Shown here piece after piece: positions 11,434 through 23,500 of a stretch of 64,000 nt of DNA. Origin of the DNA: Acanthaster planci. Its lineage: Eukaryota; Echinodermata; Asteroidea; Valvatida; Acanthasteridae. Within the stretch, counting starts at the first letter, position 1. Each line of letters starts with the position of its first letter. A program made the position numbers and the translations under genes. The notes beneath the pieces were generated by a model that was given only the letters and a program-made list of their open reading frames with translations, was not told the origin of the DNA and did not search any database. The stretch covers positions 314,260 to 378,259 of the forward strand of contig NW_019091470.1 of the NCBI RefSeq assembly GCF_001949145.1, read 5' to 3'.

Positions 11434-11885
11434 CTGAAAGTGTAATAACATGACCTCAAAAGTCAAACTGAACAGGGAAAATATGGAAATATTGCCAAAA
11501 ATATACCACTTTGAATTATTCAGACCAATCGCATGGGGCTTGTGCACAGGGTGTCAAGAGGCATCGGCATATGGAACTCCAAAAAATTCCTTGAAAATAT
11601 GACTAAAAACATAAAAACATTTTGAGCAACATTTGGTTAATTACCAGAATTTCTCAACATGAAAGAAATAGATACACCCTAAAATTTACATTAGAAAGAG
11701 TTCCATACGCGGACAACACTACTTTTACCTTAAAATGTTAGGTCAGCTGTCAGAAAGTGATAACATGTCTTGGAAAGTAAAATTTAGCTGAGAAAATTCT
11801 CGAGCATTTACCTAGGAAACACTTCAGTTTCATTCAGACGAGTCTCATAGGTTTGTGCCCAGGGTATTAACTTGTGTTGTCCCAT
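11434..11885. repeat. Diverged direct repeat, about 310-bp period
   Basis: CTGAAAGTGTAATAACATG at 11436 and GTCAGAAAGTGATAACATG at 11748 begin two stretches of about 150 bases that stay alignable to GGCTTGTGCACAGGGTGT and GGTTTGTGCCCAGGGTAT. Probably an old tandem duplication or two copies of one repeat. Confidence 0.5.
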
Positions 11886-12767
11886 ATCATCGTATAGGCC
11901 TATCTCCCCCCGTCCCCCCGCACAGAAGTGCACCCTTACCGGCAAAAAAAAGAACCCAACTGACTTCTTGCATGAGTTCAGCAAGCAAATCATATAGGCC
12001 TATTCCTGCCTAATTCGTTGCACACACTCAAAGTGCTCTGCTACAAGCGAACATAAAATTGAGTGCCTTTGTGGTTAGTGCGTACCAAATGACTGTCAAT
12101 TTCATTACAAACACGCCCCTTTGTATTATATATCCATGGTGCTACCATAGACCTATCTCATTTACTTGCTACCTCCACCCTGAAATGCTTCAAATCTCAC
12201 ACCCTCTTTTGTTCCTGGTCGGAGTAGAGAGGCCTATGCCTCAGAAACTCTTTCCGCCAATGTTTGCCCAATTTCCGGACGCCAACGTTTTTGAATGCAT
12301 ACATGTAGGCCTAAGCCTCCATAACTTGCACAAAGTTACAATATCTCATGCATTTCACCCAGTGAATGGTTCAGCATTACGGCATCACTGAAGAAATTCG
12401 AGGAAAATTCTAATTTCTAACAAGGGCCCAGGTAATATAACCATGGCATAACCACTGATAACGTTATGCTTCGAACCCAAACCCATGAAAAACAGGCAGA
12501 GTCTGAGCATGGAGGTAGAACCTCCATGGTCTGAGCATGCCTTGAGCGACCATGAATTCCGAAGAATTTTGTTTTCATTTCATTTAAAGAAAAATATCTC
12601 ACCTATGACGGAATGTACAAAGCTGTAAAACTCTGCCTTGTTTTACAGGAAATTTACCTGAATTTCCGTCAAGACTAACGAGTAACGTTAGAGACCGCGC
12701 ACAAGGACCGCACATTCACGATGTTAATTCTGGAGTTAATTTAAGAGAGCGCCCTCAGCGTCATTCA

Positions 12768-13005
12768 CAGGCCGGATCCAGGATTTTCCAAAGCGGGTGC
12801 CTGAGCTAAAAAATTAGGGTCGCGGGTAAAATTGGGGAGATTGAGGAACCGGAGGCACAACTGGTTTTTTTTTTACACCTTTGTCAAATTTATGGGGCTG
12901 GGTTCCTCCCTCATTTTTCTCCCCCTCCCTCTTTTTCTTCTCTTTTTATTTATTTATTTGTTTGGTGAAAAGGGGATGGGGCGTGCGCCCCCTGGATCCG
13001 CCCCT
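12768..13005. mobile_element. MITE with CAGGGGCGGATCCAG-type termini
   Basis: Left end CAGGCCGGATCCAGG, right end CCTGGATCCGCCCCTG, imperfect inverted repeats 238 bp apart. The interior includes a T-rich tract and no coding sequence. Such CAGnGGCGGATCCAG ends are widespread on non-autonomous DNA transposons in marine animals; the superfamily cannot be assigned from this copy. Confidence 0.75.
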
Positions 13006-13983
13006 GATGCAAGAGAGTAACCACGCAGTGGAACGTACAGCAAAATAAGGTACCTTAGACAATGGTGATAAAACACTTTCTCTTCCTAAAATCAAGGAAA
13101 AAATCACAAGTTTCTCAGGTGTTCAATACAGAAATCCAATTCAAGCTCATTTCCTCATCTTTCATTCTCCTTTCAATATTTAGTGGCTTAAGCAGTAACT
13201 TTTGAAGATAATATTATTTCTCTCAAAAGATAATCCCCGAAAAAAACTTGAAGTTCGTTACTATTTTTGAAGATTGATGCCTACACTTTTTATTCACACC
13301 CACACACTCCAACACATATACAAATATTGCAAGGAGAGTCGGCAAAAACATTAAGAAGTGTCTGCAAATCAAATAGTTTAACCATCCCTCAATAATTCTC
13401 ATTTTCTTAGATGATTTAATGTACGTCTTAACGATTGTTAAGGCATAAATACTGAATACAAAGCACCTATACTGAGGCCCGTCTTATGACGGCAATCATT
13501 ATTTTTTAATTTACGAAGTTAAACTTGGATACCGCAGACAATCCATCCCGGTATGACATTTTCATTTGGAGATCGATCTAAAGCTGCCAATTACGCCGCA
13601 CTTAATTGATCCGGAAAAACAAACAAACATAATGATGGACTGCCAGTCATGTTGTGCGCACCATAAACTCCGGCCCTCCATTAAGCAGAGCACGCTGCTT
13701 TTTAAAGAGGTTCCCGTGGGCCAAATTGGCAGGGTCGCTCCATGGTGTGAAGAGACGAATGATGGACAAGCTTGCGGTTTCTTTGGGCGTTCCCGCTGAC
13801 CGCAAGAAAACTTGTGGCCGGGGAAAAGTAAAGCTTGTAAAGCCATGGCTGAATTCATTCAAACAAAACTATCACTAACCTGAAGCCCACTTCGTTTGAT
13901 AGTTTACAATTTTTTAGTCAAAAACTTGCTTTGCAGTGTGCTAAGTGATCAAATTTAATTAAATTAACTGCGGGTTTCTTATC

Positions 13984-14311
13984 ATGAACACTACTGCTAG
14001 TTTGCTCCCTGTGGGCGCTGACAAGCAAACACAACGTCTACAAAACTGCACATCCAGGACGGCGAAGTCAGAAATGACGAGCCCCACGGCATGCCGGCGT
14101 GCTCCGTCGGACTTCTCGATCGCTTTCATTTTGGGCATGCGGTCCCCGACTCCGTCGTCGCGGACTGTAGAAAGATGTCGAATCCGCGCGCCACTCCTCA
14201 CGGGCACTGGGCCAGCTTGGTATCTCACCGGTGTCCCCCGGGCCGGTGAAGACGATCAATCACGCAGGGATTCGCCCATCTTGTGTCGCCTTCACAGTCT
14301 ACGAACGACGT
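13984..14311 (+). CDS. hbn: hbn exon 1
   Basis: 109 codons plus one base, with the octapeptide FSIAFILG and a Thr/Pro/Ser stretch. The donor ACGT|GTAAGT is very strong and has the phase needed by exon 2. Upstream in-frame GT sites at about 14230 and 14245 are weaker alternatives in the same phase. The initiator (13984 or 14074) is not settled. Confidence 0.7.
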
Positions 14312-16517
14312 GTAAGTGCTTTAATTAGCCCTCTTTTTAAAATCACTAATGATCTGAAGTGTCATTTTAAGGTAGTACATTGTGTCCGATTGTGGGCCGA
14401 TTTATTAGTTATTGAAGCCAAATGAAACATTATTTTCGGTATCTCCATAGGTCTAGTGGTATCGTCAGCAAATGCAATCAAAGTAACTATTGCCTGCTCA
14501 TAATATCTGCTTCCAAAATTTTACTCATCGAATTTGAAGTGTAATTGATGCCGTCATAGTTGTACAATTGCCCTAGCAATTGGATTGATTTTAATTAATT
14601 GTCAAATTGTCTGACTGTGAGAGCTTAGCTTTCGAATTTTGCCTATTGCTCAGACTATTCAGGTTTTTTTAAGCCTGTCTCTCAATTATCTCACGATGTC
14701 CAAACGATTGCAACTAGAACGAAAGATCAGCCAAGTTTTTTAAACATTAAATTTGTGATTTTAATGACTTTTCAGAGGTTACAGAGAGTGGGTGTTGTTC
14801 TGTTCAATTGTGCGTCACATAAACATCCGAAACCACGATTGGGAAAAGCTTTCAATTCAAAATGGCCGACTTTCATGTTCTTTCAAAAAAGTTGTGGGAA
14901 AAGTGCGCTGCTTGCGACTATCGTACAGAGACATGGTGTGCTAAAGAAGACGGGATGATGAACACTGAAGATTTGATTGACAGAAGATGGGTGGCAGGCC
15001 CAAAGCACACCCTAACAGTCCAGCTGAATGGGCACCAATCATTTAGTCGATAAACGGCACACAACGGGCAGCAATTAGACACAATGGCCCGAAAGAGTTC
15101 TGTCCCGCCTTAGTCTAGCCCTGCCGTCTTTCACTCCATTAACCTATTAACGCCGACAATGCCGCGGATTTCTCGTCCAAAAATAATAATGGAGGGCCGA
15201 GAATCTTATTTTTGTTTCTCATTGGGGGGACGTATGGACAACGGTGGTAATTCCATTTAGAGGAGATCATGCCCTTCGGGGCGGCATTTTTGTAGGTAAT
15301 AGACCGAGCATAAATGTGGCCTTAAAAATGGTTACGTTCGGGCTGACAGATTAAAACCTTAGAAAACGGACGCAAGAAGACAGACTTTCTTTACAAATAT
15401 CAATCAATTTGTAAATAAGAACATCGTGTGCACCGGTATGCAGCCCATATTCTTAACGTTTATATAACTTCTGTTTCCTTTCCAACAATCCAACAATAGT
15501 TTCTTCATAGTTCAGGTTGGACACTGCCTTGTTTCGAATGACTGAATGCTTCGGTTGGCTTATTCATTTCTTTTAGAAATTCCGCAAAATGCAGAAAAAA
15601 ATTGCGGTTCAAAATGTAGGCCTTAAGTCCAGTTCCCCAAAGTTCCCCACGCTCGTTTGAATTTTAAGTTTTGACTTCAGTTAAAACATTGAGAAGAAAT
15701 ATGTTTTGTACCGAATACACTGAGACGGTTAAATTTAACAAAAAGATCAAGTTGGTCATATCCTTTCCTTTTTCCCTCTTTGCCTTTTCTCAGTTTCTGT
15801 TGATCTAAAACGGAATCTCCAGTCTCCACCATGCAGCGTCGGTTCCCGTCGCTCCTGTCATCAAAACTCGCACCGTGACGCAGATTCGTGCCGAAGCCGC
15901 GATATCTCTCCCCGTCTGGGCGAGTCAGCAGCCTCTTCGGAGACGGGACGAGACGCCGTCGACGCTGCCAGAAAGGCCCGCCGAAACCGCACCACGTTCA
16001 CCACCTATCAGCTTCACCAGCTCGAGCGTGCGTTTGAGAAGGCCCAGTACCCAGACGTCTTCAAACGGGAAGATCTCGCCATAAGGCTTGGATTGAGCGA
16101 GGCTCGAGTTCAGGTTACTAATTGCAATCAATTACGAATGCTAAATTTTACTAATCTAAAATCAGAGCTGTTGTTCTCAAATTTATTGGTACATGTATGT
16201 GTATAAGACTGACGCGAGACAACAAAATTGACAATTTGTTTTATTGGATACAGGTTTGGTTCCAAAATCGACGGGCGAAATGGCGAAAGACAGAGAAAAT
16301 CTTCAGTCCGGTGAGTCCTTCTAGTCACCATAACCAACTTTATCCAGGTGACTTTGCTGACTACCGTAGCGCAGACCTGGCGATTCCCACTGAACACCTT
16401 CCCGCTGTGGCGGCTCACAACGGCAATAACCCCTCTTGGCGCACGACTGCTAACCAGGACCTGCAACACTGCTCCCTCAATACTCTTCCACAATACCACC
16501 CGCCCCTCGTCAGATGA
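13984..16517 (+). CDS. hbn: Homeobrain-type paired-class homeodomain protein
   Basis: Nuclear transcription factor. Exons 13984-14311, 15794-16113 and 16254-16517 join in phase to 303 residues. An octapeptide-like FSIAFILG lies at residues 44-51 (eh1-type repressor motif, usually FSIDxILG). A Ser/Arg-rich linker precedes the homeodomain at 171-230 ([60 protein letters not shown]). The [18 protein letters not shown] and LSEARVQ runs are those of homeobrain, and Q50 is as usual for the class. The C-tail is only 73 residues and has no OAR. The start could instead be Met31 (14074), which would put the octapeptide near the N-terminus as in relatives. The position beside rax and otp supports hbn over drgx or arx. 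An AATAAA lies 400 bases after the stop. Confidence 0.87.
14312..15793. other. hbn intron 1
   Basis: 1.48 kb intron with AT-rich homeodomain-type patches (GATTTTAATTAATTGTC near 14587) and no coding signal or repeat that I recognise. Confidence 0.6.
15794..16113 (+). CDS. hbn: hbn exon 2 (homeodomain residues 1-46)
   Basis: Acceptor after a good pyrimidine tract (TTTGCCTTTTCTCAG|TT). The frame is open throughout and leads into the homeodomain. It ends at homeodomain Gln46, donor CAG|GTTACT. Confidence 0.9.
16254..16517 (+). CDS. hbn: hbn exon 3 (homeodomain residues 47-60 and C-tail)
   Basis: Acceptor GGATACAG|GTT. Encodes [15 protein letters not shown], then a Ser/Asn/Pro-containing tail and TGA. 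The intron in front is only 140 bases, much shorter than the equivalent introns of rax (5.5 kb) and otp (3.2 kb). Confidence 0.93.
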   Translation, partial: VWFQNRRAKWRKTEKIFSPVSPSSHHNQLYPGDFADYRSADLAIPTEHLPAVAAHNGNNPSWRTTANQDLQHCSLNTLPQYHPPLVR

Positions 16518-16915
16518 AAACCGCGGTGTGTGACTAGAGAGATTCAGGACGGACAGCTCGCATACCGGCTAGCCTTTGCTCCAAAAAGGTTGACCCCAAT
16601 CAAGTCGAAGCTTCTTCTTTTTCCCACATACATCCCCCAGAAGTTCTTTTGCACTTTGCTGATGAAAACTCTTCCTCCCTGAAATACACCTGTATGAGCA
16701 GCAAGGCCTGCCCGAAATACGCAGGGACACGCTGACAGTAGAGCTGTAGCTCCGGGAGCCTGCTGGGACAGCCCTCAGCGTCTTCGGTTATATTGCTAAT
16801 TACACCATAGACAATGGATACGTAGTATCCAAAGTGTCTGGACAAAACAAACTGAATCCCCAACGACTACGGTCTCAAGGCCGTCACTGTAGGATAAGAT
16901 ACAGAGTGTCGGTTC

Positions 16916-16921
16916 AATAAA
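16916..16921 (+). terminator. Candidate hbn poly(A) signal
   Basis: AATAAA 399 bases after the hbn stop codon, first canonical hexamer in the 3' flank on this strand. Confidence 0.55.
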
Positions 16922-17099
16922 AGCGTTAATTATTTTGCTCTTGTGATAATCAACGCCCTCGTGAACTGCCACACTTAAGTTTTTATTACAATATCTGGAG
17001 CTTCTGAGATCATATATTAAAGATCACGAGCATAGTCTGTCTCTTGAGTTAATACTTTTACTTTACTGGCGAGCCTTGTATATACGCCGGCCAATTTCT

Positions 17100-17114
17100 A
17101 GCGCCCTCTGGCGA
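17100..17114 (-). promoter_or_regulatory. CTCF-like motif
   Basis: Minus-strand TCGCCAGAGGGCGCT agrees with the CTCF consensus CCASYAGRKGGCRSY at 13 of 15 positions. It lies 580 bases downstream of the hbn stop, in the hbn-rax interval. The short core AGAGGGCGCT recurs elsewhere in the window (4061-4070, 17808-17817, minus strand near 20253), so it may partly be a repeat-borne word. Confidence 0.4.
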
Positions 17115-19820
17115 GTTTCATGGGTGATACGTCTGGCTGAGCTGCTGCTGGCTTGCGCTCTTTCCCGCACTTTAAAAAAAAATTAATCGACCTGTCAATG
17201 GATTGTAAGAAAGTGACATTTTGAATTGAAGTTTCCAGTGCCTTGACAGTGCTGGGCTCCATACATGTGTACCGAATACGCTTTTCACTTTTCGCTCGTC
17301 GCCCAGCGCACGAACGGGGCACTGGGAAGGGATGATGGCGCTGCACAGATTTTAGTGAAAGAAATACGTCACACGGGGTCACAGCTACGACGCGCAGAAC
17401 ACTGTGGGTAGATTTCTGCCAGGCGCGCGAGCTCGCTCATTGCTTACACAAGCAGCGGTTATCAATTCAATATTTTCTCTTTTTCTTCTTCATTGCGGAA
17501 AACATTCTTACAACACATTATTCCTTCATCAAAAATTGATCAAGATAAAAAATCATTTGAAATGTATCGCCAAGAGCCACGTGATCAGTGATACTTAGAA
17601 GATAATTGTGACGGTTCCAAGGCCATGTTTTTATTATAGCTGACACTTTGTTCCTGTCAAAGCATTGCCATTGGCACACCCAAAATTTAATTCACGTTTT
17701 GCTTACAGGTCGCGCAAAATGTAGCCAATCGCAGTGCAAAGCCATCAGCCCTTCCCGCAAATTTTCACTTTAACAGTCAAGTACCTCGTAGACGTCGTAC
17801 GTGAACTAGAGAGGGCGCTTGTGCTACCTATAGTTTCTGGGGTCCGCTGAGCCGAAGCAACGATGATATCATATACCCACAAGTATCTTTTCCGTCTGAA
17901 AATGTAGCCAACAAACTGTGCAACGTAGCCGCGGGCGACAGGCCGGCACAGCCTTGTTTAATATGTCACGGATGAGACTGCGCATACGCAGGTGTGGCGT
18001 TCATGTTTTTCACAGACAATCACAAGACACAAACTTCCTCAGCTCAGGTGTATAGTTTTCAGTCGGGAAACTGCTTGCCTTTCAACAACCATATTAATGT
18101 AAAACATTCCAGTGGCATGACACCAAATGGAAAATTGAAACATGGCTCTCACTTAACAAGCGCTTGCATCAGTTTTCTATGATGATGGGTAAATTTTGTT
18201 GCCAATCGTACAGGGCTTTTCGACAACGCCCGCTATCAACAAAATTCCAACTTCAGGATTAGGCCTAATGCGCTGTTTTGTTTTGTTCAAGAAGTGTCCA
18301 GTTTTGTCCCTAGTAGCATAATGGCTTCTGTGTCCCGTCAAGTCACATCACTCAAAGTTTATCTTTTTTCTCTAGACGGCACCGATGATGGACGAACAAT
18401 AAGAGAAACTCGGTGTTCTCTCGAATAATTGTCGGGGCTTGAGTACGGACCACTAGTGTAGCAAGGGGGATTAACACAGCTCAGTGTGCGGAGCACTGCA
18501 GGGTTTGTACGGCACCGCCACGGAGCTGATAACCCGGTCAGTCACTCCTGTCCGAAGGGCGTCAGGCCATTAGTGCCAGTTTGGCTGAATAATTCACTAC
18601 AAACGAGCCCACAATAGTCGGCATTTTGGAAGCCTAATGAGCGTCTAAGCACCCTAGACGCGTACACTTGCCTGGCCCAGCTTACGGACAGACTTATGTA
18701 AACTAAAATGAAGACGAAAGAATAAAAGAGATGAAACCGCAAACCACGTGATGGTATTAATTGCAAGGGAAAAGAATTCCCAAATAAGCACCTCTGAGGT
18801 TAATGCGCCCTAATAAGCCCAACTGGGAGCAAGATGTGAGATCTAATCGTCTTGTATGACCAATGTATATTCTGGCCATCTGGAAGATTGAAGGTCAGTG
18901 ATTGGAGACCCCAACATTGGACATTAAATATCATGCCAATAAATTCAAACTTTGCATGTCTCATCTTCTAAGCTTTGCATCAGTTGCGCGTGGTACTTTA
19001 CAGAGTACAAGCTATAACAGATCTATGAGGTTGTACTCCTAGGCAATTTGGATGAAATCGGACCCCTAAATAGTTTAACTATGCAATGATGCAGACGAAA
19101 CACTTTTAAATGTTTTAAGCTTTTAGGAATGGTCATCTTTGCAGGGAGGTTTTACATGTATAGAACAGAAAGTAAAAATTGATTTTTGTTTCGAGGAGTG
19201 CCTGAGGTGTTCGTCCTGACAGGCTAAACAGAAGTGTTTATGCCATGGCTGTCTCTAGCAATTTACTAGTAAAAATGTATGTCATTGTGCAATGCTTGTG
19301 ATAAATCATTAACTGAACTGGGCCTAGTTTGGCCAATAGAGGGCTTGTAGTGCATACGCTTCTGAGCAAACAGGAACAAAGAACCCAAAACATGATTGAA
19401 GCTCCGGATGTTTGGAGCAGTAGTTAAGGATAATACAGGAACAATAACAGATTGTCTATTACACTCAGCACGTGTCATCCAACGACGGCCGAACACTCGA
19501 CCTGGGGCTTAATTGGTACGGGGGCCAAGCCTAATTTGTGGTGTCATCCTGCTGGTCAGAAATCAAAGTTTTCCTTCAACAAGCAACTATAGCCCCCCCC
19601 CTCACTGCATGCAGCGGCCGGTTCATCAACCACGGGGGAGCCACCGACATCGGGCAGGCGAATAATAACCCCCCGGTCTTTCGGTCCGTGAAAGACGACA
19701 CGGTGACTAAAATTAATCCCTTTGGTACCGAGACCAGCACCGGGCGCACTCGGTATACGATGCATGCTCTCCTGGTACAGCAATTCCCTTCTATCTGTCC
19801 TTCGGCGACCCACGCGGCCG

Positions 19821-19910
19821 GTGATCTAATTAATTTCAATTACGTAATTTTTTTTCGGGATAATGATTGTGCACGGGCAATTAAGTCCCTAAATGATTAA
19901 GGGGCAGCAT
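19821..19910. promoter_or_regulatory. Homeodomain-site cluster, candidate enhancer
   Basis: Dense TAAT/ATTA words: ATCTAATTAATTTCAATTAC, GGATAATGATTGTG, GGCAATTAAGTCCC and AAATGATTAAGG within 90 bases, next to a GC-rich block. The candidate rests on composition only. Confidence 0.35.
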
Positions 19911-22900
19911 AAAAATGCGTCCTTAATAACGCTGAGATCGCAATGATACCCTACGGGAAAGTTTATTAATCGTGTTTCATGCTGGTGAGTGCAGCTGCTT
20001 CAAGCAAACCCTGCTCTTTAGTCATTAAGAGCTCTTCAACGATGGACTTAAGACTTGCACAGTCTGTAATGCACACCGTGAAATACGCAAACAAGAACAA
20101 GTCAGGGGATCTTGACAGAGTCAACAAAACTGACAGTTCACATGTCGGCCATATTGGGGTCTTTTTGCTGAAACTTGACTGCACTGATACATGGCACCAC
20201 AAAATTGTACCTGGAACTGAAAATATTTCTAGGGCTTGCTAACGCCTGAAAGTAGCGCCCTCTGTTTACATGAGGACAGTATTTTACAAAATGGATTTAC
20301 TTTCTTTATTTCTCTGTATTTCCGCTCAAAACGGCTTTCCAATAAAAAGCCTCGGATTTCTCCGCGGTTCCGGCCGTTGGAGATTTTAGGCCCCGGGCTT
20401 CCGGAGTTCGCTAGCTGGCCCCACGTTGAGATGGGAATACCAAATAATGTTGAGAATAACTCCAAGCTAAGGTGTAACGAGTTTATGAAACCTGGACGCT
20501 GAAGGAATGCACAGAAACGTTATATGATTGTGGAGCCGTCGATACCATGCCGAATTTGGGGAAATAACTTTAATTTAAAGTTTAATCAGCATGCTGCACC
20601 AGCCTTGAATATGGATCTATCTTTTTGAGGGCGTGCGAATGTTTAAACCCACGCATATGTACATTTTTTTTATCCATCTTCCCCACCCACTTTTTAATTT
20701 TCTCTGGGTGGACACCTTCATTTTGGAAATCACAACTGAATCCTATTTTTTAAATACTCTCCGTCGATAATCTTCGAGTGAATTACGCCGTACGACGAGA
20801 TCCATTTGCTGTTTTTAAATTGGACTTCCCACCTACTGATTAGCTCAAAGCGACTTGAGCTAATCAAGTCTCCAAATCATTATATGGAGGAGGGGGAAAA
20901 CGTCCAGGGTTGCGCCGATGTAATCAGAGCGAGCCAGCGCATGAAAGAGGCCTCGCGCCTGCGAACAACGCGGCTCGGGCCGGTCACACTGGGACCAATA
21001 ATTCACCGCCTCACGCGGTCCGCGTCTCGTCGGCGTGCGATCCGGTCATCTCCTAACACTCCCCGCCGCGTCAATCAACGAGGGCCCGACTTAAGGAGAT
21101 ATTGAGTAGCGGCGAGTAAAACCGGATCGATGCGACACTTACTCTGACGTATCGAATATTTGCTTTTTGCTGGATGAGCCGAGGGTTTCAAAAATCCAAT
21201 CGAAGTGGACCCTCCTGCGTGGGCGGAGTTCAGCGACCCCGGACGAGCATTCATCTGGCAACTTGATGAGATTCTCAGCCAATCTTGGGTGAAAAATGAA
21301 AAACTAGTAATAAAATAAGAAAACGTGTTTTGTAATTGAAACCATTGCACAGAAATTCAGGGTGCCATCTGTCAACTAAAGTCTTCGGGTTTTCGGCACT
21401 CAACGCCTAAAGCATTCAATTCATCAGTATAGTTTGATCCACGTATTTAAAAAAAAAGATTTCAAAACTCGGCCAAGACATAATTCAAACAATTTGTAAA
21501 GATTTCGCACGAGAACAAGCCTGTATGACAGAAACACGGAAAGGCGCCTCTTTTTCTCAAATTGGAGGCAGTCGATTTTCAACTTCGTATAAGCTTGGTG
21601 CAACATGCATGGACGTAATAGGGAGTCGGAGATGGAAAACTGACGTGTCATTGTCGACGGCTGTTTTGTGGATAAGAAACCGTTGTTCGCTGCGACTTGG
21701 AAGGTGCATGGAAGAATCTAAATATGTACCATGACCTCAATTTATTTTACAAGTGTTCCTCCAGTGTGTGGTGACTACACAAAATCCCATTTTCACAAAC
21801 ATGGCTGCATTTTGTGTGCACGGGTCAACTTAACGATGTTACCCCGAGCTCGTTTATCGGTTGTTTGTAATAATCACGATTGCAATTTCAGTCGGGAAGT
21901 CTGGGTAGAGCAGCAAAATCTAGAGTAAGTGCCTCTTCCTGGTGGGCTCATTTCGAATCTGCATCAGGTGGTGGTTAGTAACGCTTCGTCTTGCATCATG
22001 AGCTCTGCGCTCAGACGCCGTTCCAGACCCGGCTTCGAGCCGAGGGAAACGACCGACAGGCTTACCCCCTTCAAGCCCTCTGGCAGAATACCTAGATCCC
22101 CGTCCCTATTCTCAGTCTGTCAATCAGGCTTCCATTCAGAGCCCGTCCCCAGTAACCTCAACACATTGGACAAAGTCATTGAGAGGTTCCCCCCCCCCTC
22201 TCGCTAGTCCACTGTGCATGCTGTGCGAATAATATACGAGAATCACTCCAGAGGGTTCATATAGTTGTACCAGGCTGTCGTGCGGTGTGTGGTACACCAT
22301 AAAGCGGGTTGACTATTGACGGGGGCCGTTACGCGCATAAAGCACGGCATGGATGGTAGTGATGCATTGAATAGCGACGATGAAGGTGTTGAACCGGGTG
22401 TCAGGACCAGTCTGTCTAGGGGGGTGATTAGCATGACCGGCGCCAGGGATTCGGAGCGGCATCAACGAGGACAGGGTGAGAAGATGCACCCACTGGAGGC
22501 GCGAAAGCCCCGCCTCACAGATCAACCCATTGATCGGTTGTCACAAGACAGGGTACACTTCTCGGCCATTTCTTTTCACCGCCTCTCAACGAGTCCATCG
22601 ACGGAGCTATAGATAATTCCAGCCAAGGCTCTGTGACGGCCTAACAGACAGGCTGTATTAACAATCAGTGACGGACACATTAGATCCGCGGAACACCGGG
22701 CGACACGGCATCCCACATTTTTAATGATCTTCTTCCCATTGTCCGCATTGGCGACAGCGGGGTTTGTCCGGAACAGCAGGGGAGAGCGGAGGGTACCAGG
22801 ATTGCTTGGCGGAGAGACGTGTTTTACAGGGTTTCAGCCGCGATTGAATTAATCCACCCACCAATTAAAATGGTTCCTTGTTTGAAAAAAAAAGAAAGGA

Positions 22901-23324
22901 AAACGGAACACCCGTTTGGGAATCAAAGCCCAACCCAAAGATTTTTCTTCGCTCCGTCTTTCTTCGGCCACAGTTATCTTGAATTCCAAACTCACTTTAT
23001 GGAGCATACCAAAATTAACAAGTTGAGCATACACTGACAGAGGCGTAGGGTTCTGAAGAGTTCGAACTTCCACGATTTTAAAATTTAAATAAAATTAAAA
23101 ATCACTTGTACATTTAGTAGTAGAAGTATTTGTCTACTTCATCGGTTCATGTGGACCAACACATGAATTTTCGGCCTATCACAATAGTGCGATACGCTTA
23201 TGATTTCATATTAGTCAATGAAATGTGGACCAAAATCTCTGGAAAAAGACCGCCATGTGGAAAAAAAATTGATTGGAAACCCAGCACGTAGTCGTTGAGT
23301 TTGATGACGGCCCAACCACCCATG

Positions 23325-23500
23325 ATGCCCTCATTGTATCGGCCGCTAACGAAGTTAAGGCCCGCCTCATTCAGGCAGCATTTGTTAAATTAATGAGCTC
23401 ATTCAGCAGCTATTACTCCCGGTGTCGAATCAGAGAGGATAACGGGACCTGCCAATCCCCTTCGATGACAAGCCGTCAGCTTTAATGAGGGCCGCTTGTC
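23325..23500. promoter_or_regulatory. Candidate enhancer with AATGAGCTCATT palindrome
   Basis: Contains GTTAAATTAATGAGCTCATT, with the perfect 12-base palindrome AATGAGCTCATT at 23392-23403, an E-box-like CAGCAGCT and a second GCTTTAATGAGG. Not coding and not an obvious repeat. Confidence 0.35.

Larger units (their letters stand above)
10808..13983. other. Divergent spacer between DIS3L and hbn
   Basis: Head-to-head interval of 3.2 kb separating the DIS3L start (minus) from the hbn start (plus). It contains three repeat relics annotated separately (10947-11222, 11434-11885, 12768-13005). The last ~450 bases before hbn contain an AT-rich homeodomain-type stretch, AATTTAATTAAATTAACTG, at about 13954-13972. 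Confidence 0.6.

Noticed and set aside
15831-15878. ATG in hbn exon 2 (ACCATGCAG) as a possible start
   Set aside because: It is not in the homeodomain frame and reaches TGA within 16 codons. The homeodomain frame is open back to the acceptor at 15793.
15875-16084. Alternative plus-strand frame across hbn exon 2
   Set aside because: It is out of frame with the homeodomain, which is continuous in another frame of the same exon.
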